Part shown: piece after piece, positions 53,270-61,618 of the stretch | Layout of the letters: each line of letters starts with the position of its first letter | How positions within the stretch are numbered: position 1 is the first letter of the stretch | DNA from: Asticcacaulis taihuensis | GTDB taxonomy: Bacteria; Pseudomonadota; Alphaproteobacteria; Caulobacterales; Caulobacteraceae | Assembly (NCBI RefSeq): GCF_900100255.1 | Contig: NZ_FMTS01000004.1 | Location: 1-64,000 of the forward strand | Reading direction: 5' to 3' | Length of the DNA: 64,000 nt | The notes under the pieces: model-generated | The model's database searches: none | What the model was told of the DNA's origin: nothing | What the model saw: the letters and a program-made list of their open reading frames with translations, nothing else | Made by a program: the position numbers and the translations under genes

Positions 53270-54382
53270 TTAGCTCGCGCGCATACGCGTGACGGCTTCC
53301 TCAAACTGCGAGGCCAGTTCCTGATTGAACTTGGCATATTCGCACTTGGCCAGGACATCCGCTGGCGGGAAGATGACCGGATTGTTCTTGTAGCTGTCCG
53401 GCATCAGCGCCTTCGCGGCGGCGTTCGGCGTCGGGTACATGATGGTCTTGTAGATTTCGGCGCCGGCCTGGGCGTCCATCATGTAGTTGAGGAACTTGTG
53501 GGCATTGTCCGGACGCGGCGAATCCTTCGGGATGCACCAGGTGTCGGAATTGAGCTGGCTACCTTCCTTCGGCACGACGAAATCCATGTCGTGGTCCTTG
53601 TCCTCGGCCATGACCTGGGCGATGTCACCATTATATTCGATAACGATATCGACTTCCTTGGAGACCAGCATGTCCTGGCCATCGTCATTATGGAAGGCGT
53701 GGACATTGGGCTTCTGTTTGGTCAGCATCTTCTCGACCTGGGCGATGGTCTCAGGCGTGATGTCGTTGACACTGTGACCGAGATACTTGGCGCCGAGACG
53801 CATCAGGTCGCCGGCTTCGGAAAGGAGCGCGATCTTGCCCTTGTACAGGTCGGAATCGAACACCCACTTCCACGAATCGGGAATCTTGTTGCCGCCGCCC
53901 ATGTCCTTCATCTTGGACTTGCGATAGCCGATGCCGAGCACCAGCCAGGTGTAGGGCACCGACCACTTGCGGCCCGGATCGTAGTCCGGATTCATGAAGG
54001 CCGGGTCGATATTCTTGATGTTGGGCAGCTTGGCATGATCGAGCGGCAGCAGCAGGCCGGAATCCGCCAGGCGCGTCACGAAATCGTTCGACGGCACGAT
54101 GACATCATAACCGGAATTGCCGGTCTTCATCTTGGCGAACAGTTCGTCATTGGTGGCGAACAGGGTCATGTTGACATCGATCCCCGACGCCGTCTTGAAG
54201 TCCGCCAGGGTGGTTTCGCCGATATAGGTATCCCAGTTGTAGAAGTTCAGCGTGGGCGGCTCCGCCCCGGCTGCTGCGCCCTTGCCGGCCGGTTTGGAAC
54301 AGCCGGCCGCGCCGAAACTGATCCCCACGGCGGCAGCGCCCAGCGCGGTCAAAAGCGAGCGTCTTGAGGTTTTCGAACTCAT
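53270..54382 (-). CDS. potF: Polyamine-binding periplasmic protein (PotF-like)
   Basis: About 370 residues from ATG 54382. The N-terminus has a twin-arginine signal (SRRSLLTALGAAAVG) ending in AAGCS, a possible lipobox. The mature part is PotD/PotF-like: LNFYNWDTYIGETTLADFKTASGI cut at its ends, YDVIVPSNDFVTRLADSG, and SVPYTWLVLGIGYRKSK. It captures putrescine or spermidine for the PotGHI importer. Operator site 3 lies 85 bp upstream. Confidence 0.92.
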   Translation of the reverse strand: MSSKTSRRSLLTALGAAAVGISFGAAGCSKPAGKGAAAGAEPPTLNFYNWDTYIGETTLADFKTASGIDVNMTLFATNDELFAKMKTGNSGYDVIVPSNDFVTRLADSGLLLPLDHAKLPNIKNIDPAFMNPDYDPGRKWSVPYTWLVLGIGYRKSKMKDMGGGNKIPDSWKWVFDSDLYKGKIALLSEAGDLMRLGAKYLGHSVNDITPETIAQVEKMLTKQKPNVHAFHNDDGQDMLVSKEVDIVIEYNGDIAQVMAEDKDHDMDFVVPKEGSQLNSDTWCIPKDSPRPDNAHKFLNYMMDAQAGAEIYKTIMYPTPNAAAKALMPDSYKNNPVIFPPADVLAKCEYAKFNQELASQFEEAVTRMRAS

Positions 54383-54466
54383 AAGCCTGTCTCCTGTGAA
54401 GATGTCTTCTAATAAAAGCCCCGGAAGCTTCAGAGGAATACGGGATGGCCGACCTGTCAATCCCAA

Positions 54467-54480
54467 AATGTGATCACAAG
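54467..54480. promoter_or_regulatory. GntR-type operator, site 3 (before potF)
   Basis: AATGTGATCACAAG keeps the core TGTGATCACA. It lies 85 bp upstream of the minus-strand potF start and downstream of the second puuA-like gene. Confidence 0.7.
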
Positions 54481-54541
54481 TCGCCAATTTGTTAATAATT
54501 GGCGCTGCGTCGCACAAACGTCGCAATCCCTCGCCGGTAAT

Positions 54542-55984
54542 CTATGCGTTGCGCAGATACCAGTCGTAATCGAGTTCGGTAATTTCCTCGAAGAAGCGCG
54601 CTTGCTCGGTGCGCTTGACCTTGACGTACATGTCGATGAAGCGGTCGCCGAGATAGTCGCGCAAAACCTTTGACTTATCGAGATAATCCACGGCCGCGAA
54701 CCAGTTGGTCGGCAGGGTGGCGCCGCTTTCCGCCGCCACGGCGTACCCGTTGCCGATCACCGCCGGGCCGGGGTTGGTCTTGTGGGTAATGCCGTGGTGG
54801 GCACAGGCAAGTATTGCCGCCAGCACAAGGTACGGATTGGCGTCGGCGCCGGCCACGCGGTGCTCGACATGGCGGGTATGGGCAGGGCCGGCGGTGACGC
54901 GCAAGCTGACGGTGCGGTTATTGACGCCCCAGGTCAGGCCGACCGGCGCATAGGAATTGGCCTTGAAGCGCTTATAGCTGTTGGCGCCCGGCGCCAGTAT
55001 GCCCATGACGTCGGCCAGATGGTCCTTCATGCCGCCGATCATATTGTGCAACAGTTTGGAGCCTTGCGGGTCTTCCGAGGCGCAGAGATTGTTGCCGTCC
55101 TTGTCCGCCACCGAGATATGGACGTGGAAGCCGGAACCGGCGCGATCCGCCCATGGCTTGGCCATGAAGGTGGCCTCGATGCCGAGCGACAGCGCCACGC
55201 CCTTGGCCAGACGCTTGTACATCACAGCGTCATCGGCAGCGCGCAAGGCATCGGGCTTGTGCTTCAGGGTCAGTTCCACCTGGCCCGGCGCAAATTCCGA
55301 GATCGCGCCTTCCAGCGGGATATTCTGCGCGTCGGCAGTTTCCCAGAGTTGGCGGAAGAACGCGCCGTGGGCCTCGATTTCCGGCAGCCCATAGACCTGG
55401 ATGCCTTTCGGGTTTTCGCCGGTATTGAAGCCGGTAGCCGGCATCAACTGGCCGTCATGGCCGCGCTCGATATCGACGAGATAATATTCCAGCTCGCAGG
55501 CCACGACCGGAGTCAGGCCGTCGGCCTTGTAGCGATCGAGCACGTGCTGCAACACATGACGCGGATCGAGGTCATTGGGCGTACCGTCCAGTTCGTAGAG
55601 CGACAGCATGACCTGGCCGACATCATCGCCCAGCCACGGCGCCGGCACCAGCGTGCCTGGCACCGGCCGCGCCACGCGATCGGCGTCGCCGTCTTCCCAG
55701 ACGAGACCGGTGTCTTCGCAATCGGCGCCGAGGGTATCGACCACCAGGATCGAGCCCGGCAGGAAGCGGCCATATTCATAGATCGGCAGCAGTTCGTGAC
55801 GGCGCAGGCGCTTGCCGCGCGGCACGCCGGTCATCGAGGTGAACAGGATCTCGAAATAATTGATATGCGGATTGGCATCGAGGAAGGCCCTGGCCTCCTC
55901 GACCGTCGCCACGCGCTCGGACAGCGGCAGGCTGCGGTCTGATTTCCCCTTGGCCGGTGCGCTGGATTTGCCGAAAGTGCTCAT
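54542..55984 (-). CDS. Second glutamine-synthetase-like ligase (PuuA paralogue)
   Basis: A 480-residue GS-fold ligase only distantly similar to the protein at 42562. Signatures: FTSMTGVPRGKRLRR, VACELEYYLVDIERG, GSGFHVHISVADKDGNNLC, and RHVEHRVAGADANPYLVLAA. It may use a different amine, such as spermidine or another polyamine, or act with the aminotransferase encoded upstream, with which its start overlaps by 4 bp (ATGA). Confidence 0.88.
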   Translation of the reverse strand: MSTFGKSSAPAKGKSDRSLPLSERVATVEEARAFLDANPHINYFEILFTSMTGVPRGKRLRRHELLPIYEYGRFLPGSILVVDTLGADCEDTGLVWEDGDADRVARPVPGTLVPAPWLGDDVGQVMLSLYELDGTPNDLDPRHVLQHVLDRYKADGLTPVVACELEYYLVDIERGHDGQLMPATGFNTGENPKGIQVYGLPEIEAHGAFFRQLWETADAQNIPLEGAISEFAPGQVELTLKHKPDALRAADDAVMYKRLAKGVALSLGIEATFMAKPWADRAGSGFHVHISVADKDGNNLCASEDPQGSKLLHNMIGGMKDHLADVMGILAPGANSYKRFKANSYAPVGLTWGVNNRTVSLRVTAGPAHTRHVEHRVAGADANPYLVLAAILACAHHGITHKTNPGPAVIGNGYAVAAESGATLPTNWFAAVDYLDKSKVLRDYLGDRFIDMYVKVKRTEQARFFEEITELDYDWYLRNA

Positions 55985-57315
55985 GCGTTGAGTTCCTGTG
56001 AAAAGCTGGCTACCGCCGTGACCAGCCGGTCGATCGCGTCGAATCCGGTCTGCGGAGAGATAAGCATCATATTGTGGAAGGGCGCAATCAGTACGCCCTT
56101 ATTGATCAGATAAAGATGGAAGACTTCGAGCAGGTCATGATCGAGGTGCCGGCGCATGGCCTCGGCGTTTTTGGGCGGTTGCGGCGCAAAGATAAGCTCC
56201 GCCCGCGCCCCGACATGGACCACCGACCACGGCAGATCATAGCGCTTGATGACATCGCGCAGGCCGGCCACCAGATAGGCGGCGCCACGCAGCATGTGCT
56301 TGTAGCCTTCTTCGGTCATGACCTCGGTCAGCATGGTTTTGATCGCGGCCATCACGAGCGCATTGCCTGAAAGCGTGGTGCCGATGCCGGACTGGCCGGG
56401 GCCGATTTTCGCCTGCGCCTGATCCATACGCGCGGCGATCTCGGAGGTGACGCCCCAGACCGCCGCCGGAATGCCGCCGGCGATCGCCTTGCCAACCACG
56501 AACATGTCCGGCTTGAGGTCATGGGCGCCTGTGTAGCCCGAAGACCCGGAAGACAGGGTATGGGTCTCGTCCAGAATCAATAGTGTTCCATGCTGCGTAC
56601 AGAGATCGCGCAAGCGCTCGTTGAAGCCCTCGATCGGCTGGATCATGCCGCAGTTGGTCATCACCGGCTCGGCCAGAACGGCGGCGACATCACCTTCCGC
56701 CAGCGCCTGGCTCAGGGCCGGCAAATCATTGAACGGAATCACCTTCGTGGTGCGCGTCTGATCGACCACCTGGCCGATCAGGCCCTTTTTGTTGGCGGGC
56801 CGGCCTTCATACAGCGCCAAGAAACAGTCATCGACCATGCCGTGATAACAGCCGTCAAAGATCAGGATCTTGTCGCGTTTGGTGATGGCGCGCGCCCAGC
56901 GGATGACGGCGCGATTGGCATCGGAAGCCGTGGTCGCCACCTGCCATTGCGCCATGCCGAAACGCGCCCGCAGCAGATCGCCCACCTCATTGGCCAGAGG
57001 AGTCGGCAGCATAAAACCGACGCCTTCGCTGGCCTGTTTCGCAATCGCCGCTGCCAGTTCCGGCCTCGCATGGCCGAACATGGAGGGCGTGTCACCGAGG
57101 CAGAAGTCGTCATAGGCATGACCATCGACGTCGGTCAGGGTCGCCGCCTTCGCTGACTGCACATAGATCGGAAATGGCGCCGCCCAGTCCCGCATCCAGT
57201 GCATAGGCACGCCGCCGCGCCAGGCAGATGCGTTCCGCGCCCATGTACGAGATACGTCATGATTGGCAGTGAAAATTTCGCGCTGTTGGACAAGAAAAGA
57301 CTGGAGATCGGACAT
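55981..57315 (-). CDS. Class III aminotransferase (glutamate-semialdehyde-like)
   Basis: A 444-residue PLP enzyme resembling glutamate-1-semialdehyde aminomutase: TTASDANRAVIRWARAITKR cut at its ends, Asp in LLILDETHTLSSG and the Lys in MFVVGKAIAGGIPAAVWG. The real chlorophyll/heme HemL is unlikely in this setting; transamination of GABA or an omega-amino acid is more plausible. It is translationally coupled to the second puuA-like gene. Confidence 0.85.
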   Translation of the reverse strand: MSDLQSFLVQQREIFTANHDVSRTWARNASAWRGGVPMHWMRDWAAPFPIYVQSAKAATLTDVDGHAYDDFCLGDTPSMFGHARPELAAAIAKQASEGVGFMLPTPLANEVGDLLRARFGMAQWQVATTASDANRAVIRWARAITKRDKILIFDGCYHGMVDDCFLALYEGRPANKKGLIGQVVDQTRTTKVIPFNDLPALSQALAEGDVAAVLAEPVMTNCGMIQPIEGFNERLRDLCTQHGTLLILDETHTLSSGSSGYTGAHDLKPDMFVVGKAIAGGIPAAVWGVTSEIAARMDQAQAKIGPGQSGIGTTLSGNALVMAAIKTMLTEVMTEEGYKHMLRGAAYLVAGLRDVIKRYDLPWSVVHVGARAELIFAPQPPKNAEAMRRHLDHDLLEVFHLYLINKGVLIAPFHNMMLISPQTGFDAIDRLVTAVASFSQELNA

Positions 57316-57486
57316 TTTACCCCTCCGTCAAAGCCGCAAGCGGCTTCGCCACCTCCCCTCCAAGAGGGGAGGATCTACGAAAACACCTCCCCCTCTTGGA
57401 GGTTTGGCTTAAGCAAGCGTATAGCGCTTGCACGCCATGGCGCGGAAAACGCGTCATGCTTTTTTGAAGAGGGGGGGAAAATCGGC
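57316..57486. repeat. Palindromic intergenic repeat, family 3, copy 2
   Basis: This gap between the aminotransferase and gabD holds CCTCCCCTC with GAGGGGAGG and CCTCCCCCTCTTGGAGG-type hairpins. It also holds GGAAAACGCG (57444-57453) followed by CTTTTTTGAAGAGGGGG. The last words match copy 1 at 50209-50296. Confidence 0.6.
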
Positions 57487-58941
57487 TCAAATCGCCCCCA
57501 GACCACCATAGGAGATGTACTTCACGCTGAGATACTCCTCCATGCCCTCGATCGCGCCTTCACGGCCAATACCGGATTCCTTGACGCCGCCAAAGGGCGT
57601 GACCTCGGTCGAGATCAGCCCGTCATTCAGGCCGACCATGCCGTATTCCAGCTTGGCGGCGACGCGCATCGCCCGGCCGATATCGCGGGTATAGGCGTAA
57701 GCCGCCAGCCCGAACGGCGTGTCATTGGCCAACCGAATAGCCTCTTCCTCGGTCTCGAATTTGAACAAAGGCGCCACCGGCCCGAAGATTTCGACATCGA
57801 AAATTTCCATGTCGCGGGTCACATTGGTCAGTACCGTACCCTGATAGAACAGCGCGCCTTGCGCATCGACCTGCCCGCCGGTCACGACATGTGCGCCCTG
57901 CTTCACGGCGTCACTGACCAGATGCGCCACCTTGTCGATGGCCTTCTGGTTGATGAGCGGCCCAAGCGTTGTCTCTTCCAGCCAGCCCGGTTCAAGCTTC
58001 ATCGCCTTGACCTTGTCAGCCAGGGCCTTGGCGAAGCGATCATAAATACCGGCCTGCACCAGAATACGGTTGGCACAGACGCAGGTCTGGCCGGAATTAC
58101 GGTATTTCGAGGCCAGTGCGCCTTCGATGGCGGCGTCCAGTTCGGCGTCGTCAAATACGATGAAGGGCGCATTACCTCCCAGTTCCATCGAGACCTTCTT
58201 CATGGTCGGCGCGCAGGCCGCATAGAGCAGCTTGCCGACGGGCGTGGAGCCGGTGAAGCTCAGCTTCTTGACGCGCGTATCCGAGGTCATCACCTCACCG
58301 ACTTCCTTCGCGTGGACACTCGTGATGATGCTGATCACGCCGTCTGGCAGGCCCGCATGACGCGCCAAAGCATAGAGCGCCAGGGCCGAAAGCGGCGTCT
58401 CTTCCGACGGCTTGATGACCACCGTGCAACCGGCGGCCAGGGCCGGCGCCACCTTGCGGGTGATCATCGAGATCGGGAAGTTCCACGGCGTGATGGCGGC
58501 ACAGACCCCGACCGGCTGCTTGATGGTCTGGAGATGCTTGCCGGGCATGGTGGCCGGAATGGTGCGGCCATAGGCGCGCTTGGCTTCTTCTGAGAACCAT
58601 TCGATAAAGGAGGCGCCGTAAGCGACTTCGCCGCGCGTCTCGCGGATCGGTCGCCCCTGCTCCAGAGTCACCAGCATGGCCATGTCTTCGGCATGGGCCA
58701 GAACCAGATCATTCCATTTTTTCAGGATGATCGAGCGCGCCTTGGCTGTCAGGCCAGACCAGGCTGGAAAGGTGGCGCTGGCGGCATCGATGGCCGTCTT
58801 CGTTTCCGCCGCGCCATGCGCCTGAACGTAACAGAGGGTCGAGCCATCGGCCGGGTTTAGAACCGCGAAACGATCGGGCGCGGCCGTATCAAAAATCAGC
58901 CCGCTAAGCAGCGAGCGTTGGGAGTCACTGAGCTTCATCAT
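57487..58941 (-). CDS. gabD: Succinate-semialdehyde dehydrogenase
   Basis: A 484-residue aldehyde dehydrogenase. [20 protein letters not shown] and [15 protein letters not shown] bind NAD(P). The catalytic Glu is in [16 protein letters not shown] and the catalytic Cys in [15 protein letters not shown]. It makes succinate from succinate semialdehyde, the last step of the putrescine-GABA route. It starts right after the puuC stop (adjacent bases). The tandem Met at the start leaves 58938 possible. Confidence 0.92.
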   Translation of the reverse strand: MMKLSDSQRSLLSGLIFDTAAPDRFAVLNPADGSTLCYVQAHGAAETKTAIDAASATFPAWSGLTAKARSIILKKWNDLVLAHAEDMAMLVTLEQGRPIRETRGEVAYGASFIEWFSEEAKRAYGRTIPATMPGKHLQTIKQPVGVCAAITPWNFPISMITRKVAPALAAGCTVVIKPSEETPLSALALYALARHAGLPDGVISIITSVHAKEVGEVMTSDTRVKKLSFTGSTPVGKLLYAACAPTMKKVSMELGGNAPFIVFDDAELDAAIEGALASKYRNSGQTCVCANRILVQAGIYDRFAKALADKVKAMKLEPGWLEETTLGPLINQKAIDKVAHLVSDAVKQGAHVVTGGQVDAQGALFYQGTVLTNVTRDMEIFDVEIFGPVAPLFKFETEEEAIRLANDTPFGLAAYAYTRDIGRAMRVAAKLEYGMVGLNDGLISTEVTPFGGVKESGIGREGAIEGMEEYLSVKYISYGGLGAI

Positions 58942-60459
58942 CTATGCCTTGAAACTGATGGAGACCGCCTTGAGGTCGGCATATTTATATAGGGCGTGCA
59001 GGCTGCGATCACGACCGAAGCCCGACTGTTTTACACCGCCAAACGGTGACGTGATGTCGCAGGCATCCCAGCCATTGATCCACACCAGCCCGGACTTCAA
59101 AGCTTTCGCGGCGCGCATCGCCTTGCCGATATTGGCGGTCCAGACGCCAGACGCCAGGCCATAGATGGTGTCATTGGCGATGCGGTAAGCTTCCGCCTCA
59201 TCCCTGAAGGTCAGTACCGAAAGCACCGGCCCGAAGACCTCTTCCTGCGCCAGAATATTGGTCGGTGCGATATCGAGCACGGTCGGCTCGACATAGGCGC
59301 CGCCACTTTCGGCGCGGGCGCGCTCGCCGCCCATCAGCAGCTTGCCGCCCTCGGCCTGGCCCTTCTCGATATAGTCGAGCGCCGTATTCATCTGGCGCGG
59401 CGAGATCATGGCGCCGAACTGCGTGGCCGGATCGAACGGATCGCCGACCTTTATGGTCTTCGCAATCGCCATGACCTTCTCGACAAACACGTCCTTGATC
59501 GATGCCTCGACCAGCAGGCGCGAGGCGGCGGTACAGACCTGGCCCTGATTGTAGAACACACCCCAGGCGGCATTGGCGGCCGCGCCATCAAGATCGTCAC
59601 AATCGGCAAAGACAATCTGCGGCGACTTGCCGCCGAGTTCGAGCGACACGCGCTTGAGATTGCTGTCAGCCGAGGCGCGCATCAGCATCCGCCCCACCGG
59701 ACCAGAGCCGGTAAAGGCGATCATGTCGACATCCATATGATGCGCCAGGGCATCTCCCGCCTCGCCGCCCAGGCCGGGCACAACATTGAACACGCCCGCC
59801 GGCACACCGGCTTCCAGCGCCAGCATCGCGGTACAGAGCGCGGTCATCGAGGAATTTTCCGCCGGCTTGAGCACGATCGAATTGCCCATGGCAAGCGCCG
59901 GCGCCACCTTCCACATCGCCATGTGCAGCGGAAAGTTCCACGGCACGATGGCACCGATCACGCCCAGAGGCTCATGGATCACATAGGACAGGCGATCTTC
60001 CGGGGTCGGGGCCACCTCGCCATAGATCTTGTCGAGCGCTTCGGCATAGTAGCGCGTAGTATTAATCGCCGCGCCAATATCGAAACCGCGCGTATTGGCG
60101 ATCGGCTTGCCGGTATCGAGGCTTTCCAGCAGGGCCAGGTTTTCCGAATGCTCGGTCATAAGGTCGGCCAGCTTGTGCAGGATCTTCTTGCGCACCTTCG
60201 GCGCCAGCCCGCGCCAGCGGCCATCCTCAAAAGCCGTCCGCGCCGACTTGACCGCCTGATCGACATCGGCGGCATCACAGGCCGCGATCTTGTTGATCAG
60301 CTTGCCGTCGCGCGAGGAATAGTTGTCGAAGGTTCGGCCAGAAACAGACGCCACTTCCGCGCCATCGATCACCGCCCTGTCCGGCAGGTTCAGGGCCTTG
60401 AACGCGGCCAGCACGCCTTCCAGCGTATCAGCAGGGCGGAGCGGAGCGGAAATCGGCAT
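58942..60459 (-). CDS. puuC: Gamma-glutamyl-gamma-aminobutyraldehyde dehydrogenase
   Basis: A 505-residue aldehyde dehydrogenase of the PuuC type: GVIGAIVPWNFPLHMAMWKV, FTGSGPVGRMLMRASADSNL, Glu in SLELGGKSPQIVFADCDDL cut at the end, and Cys in NQGQVCTAASRLLVE. It oxidises the PuuB product to gamma-glutamyl-GABA. Operator site 4 ends 20 bp before the ATG, next to a TTTGAGG ribosome binding site. Transcription probably runs on into gabD. Confidence 0.93.
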   Translation of the reverse strand: MPISAPLRPADTLEGVLAAFKALNLPDRAVIDGAEVASVSGRTFDNYSSRDGKLINKIAACDAADVDQAVKSARTAFEDGRWRGLAPKVRKKILHKLADLMTEHSENLALLESLDTGKPIANTRGFDIGAAINTTRYYAEALDKIYGEVAPTPEDRLSYVIHEPLGVIGAIVPWNFPLHMAMWKVAPALAMGNSIVLKPAENSSMTALCTAMLALEAGVPAGVFNVVPGLGGEAGDALAHHMDVDMIAFTGSGPVGRMLMRASADSNLKRVSLELGGKSPQIVFADCDDLDGAAANAAWGVFYNQGQVCTAASRLLVEASIKDVFVEKVMAIAKTIKVGDPFDPATQFGAMISPRQMNTALDYIEKGQAEGGKLLMGGERARAESGGAYVEPTVLDIAPTNILAQEEVFGPVLSVLTFRDEAEAYRIANDTIYGLASGVWTANIGKAMRAAKALKSGLVWINGWDACDITSPFGGVKQSGFGRDRSLHALYKYADLKAVSISFKA

Positions 60460-60478
60460 GGGGCGACCTCAAAGCGGT

Positions 60479-60492
60479 TTTGTGATCACAAT
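60479..60492. promoter_or_regulatory. GntR-type operator, site 4 (before puuC)
   Basis: TTTGTGATCACAAT lies 20 bp before the puuC start, where a bound repressor would block the promoter or ribosome binding site. One base differs from sites 1 and 2. Confidence 0.78.
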
Positions 60493-60540
60493 TAGACAAT
60501 GCTACTCACAGAACTGTCAAGGCACAGTTTTGCAATCCCA

Positions 60541-60747
60541 AAAGTAAGATGCCCCACCACCACATCTCACCGCTTCGCGGCTCATGCGGTCCCCGGCACC
60601 GGCCGCCCGGCTACCCGACAAGTCGGGGAGGTACAAGAAGGGCGTCAATTGTTGTACCTCCCCACCTCTGGTGGGGAGGGGGACCGCGAGCCAACACCAA
60701 CGGACGACATACTAAGAATGGCTCGTGGTGGTGGGGTTTCTTACTTT
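60541..60747. repeat. MITE-like palindromic element, copy 2 (207 bp)
   Basis: It begins AAAGTAAGA and continues into CCCCACCACCAC (60541-60563). It ends with the inverted form GTGGTGGTGGGGTTTCTTAC (60725-60747). Internal words GCGGTCCCC, GGGAGGTACAAGAAG, TACCTCCCC and GGGGAGGGGGACCG are shared in order with copy 1 at 28252-28424. It lies between the puuC promoter and the end of the GntR gene. Confidence 0.85.
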
Positions 60748-60752
60748 ACAAA

Positions 60753-61472
60753 CTATCCCCGCCGGCGACGCTTGGGTTCCGGCGCGACATGGGCCTTGAT
60801 CGCGTCCAGCATCAGTTCCATGCCTTCATGGATATCGGCCGCCATCGAGGTCTTGACCGTCCCGGCATCGCCGGTTTCCAGCGCACGGATCATGTCCTGG
60901 TGGTGGTCCTTCGGCAGATGCACCGTGCCCATCCGACCGAAGACCACGCGCATGAAAGGCCCGACCTGCAACCACAGGGTCCGCGCCATGTCATAAAAAA
61001 GATCGGCATCGGCCAGGCGATAGATCGAGAAATGGAAGTCCTGATTGGCCTGCATATAAGCCGCCACGTCGCCCTTGCCGAGCGCCGTCATCACGGCCGC
61101 ATCGTCCTCGCGCAGGCGTTTGATCACATCCTTGGTCACATGCGGCGTGGCCAGGCGCGCCAGTTCCGGCTCGACCCACTGACGGGCCGTCATCAATTGC
61201 ATCAGGCGCTTTTCGGTGAGGTCCGGCACGCGCAGGCGCTTGTTGGAAGGCTGCAACTCCAGCGCCTTTTCGGCGATCAGACGGCGCACCGCCTCACGCA
61301 CCGGCATGGGCGACACACCGAGATTATGGGCCAGCGTGCGCAGGGAAACCGGCTTGAGCGGCGGAATCTTGCCCTGAATCAGGGCTTCGGACAGGGCCTC
61401 ATAGACCTGATCGTGAATCTTCGCCTCGTTCAGGCTGCCACCGGATACATTTTCCAGACTGACAACGACCAT
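60753..61472 (-). CDS. GntR-family (FCD) regulator, likely of the putrescine genes
   Basis: About 239 residues from ATG 61472; an ATG at 61499 is also in frame. It has a winged helix (VSLRTLAHNLGVSPMPVREAV) and an FCD ligand domain with metal-type residues (NQDFHFSIYRL; KDHHQDMIRAL; DIHEGMELM). The C-terminus is basic (PKRRRRG). An operator-like palindrome lies 43 bp upstream of its start and four more lie at the locus's other units, so autoregulation and control of the pathway are likely. Ligand inferred: putrescine or a downstream intermediate. Confidence 0.88.
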   Translation of the reverse strand: MVVVSLENVSGGSLNEAKIHDQVYEALSEALIQGKIPPLKPVSLRTLAHNLGVSPMPVREAVRRLIAEKALELQPSNKRLRVPDLTEKRLMQLMTARQWVEPELARLATPHVTKDVIKRLREDDAAVMTALGKGDVAAYMQANQDFHFSIYRLADADLFYDMARTLWLQVGPFMRVVFGRMGTVHLPKDHHQDMIRALETGDAGTVKTSMAADIHEGMELMLDAIKAHVAPEPKRRRRG

Positions 61473-61514
61473 TTTACCAAAACCTCTTCGTGGCCCCATT
61501 GCATGAAGCCCAAT

Positions 61515-61528
61515 TTTGTGATCACACT
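61515..61528. promoter_or_regulatory. GntR-type operator, site 5 (regulator/aminotransferase)
   Basis: TTTGTGATCACACT keeps the TGTGATCACA core. It lies between the regulator gene (minus) and the aminotransferase gene (plus, 61619), so it could control both. Confidence 0.7.
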
Positions 61529-61618
61529 TCAGCGATCCCTAAACCCAACCTAACACAGTTCATTCCGGATTCGTAATGAAACTGCCATACCCGCTATCGA
61601 TATCTGTGTGAACCTGAC

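Noticed and set aside
54782-55942. Long plus-strand frame opposite the second puuA-like gene
   Set aside because: Antisense frame of a recognised glutamine-synthetase-fold gene.
55981-57315. Aminotransferase as hemL of heme synthesis
   Set aside because: It is coupled to a polyamine-type ligase gene in a putrescine locus; the family likeness alone does not support a heme role.
42421-61528. TGTGATCACA palindromes as CRP/FNR sites
   Set aside because: CRP sites need about six bases between TGTGA and TCACA; here the halves overlap in TGATCA, and a GntR gene carries its own copy.
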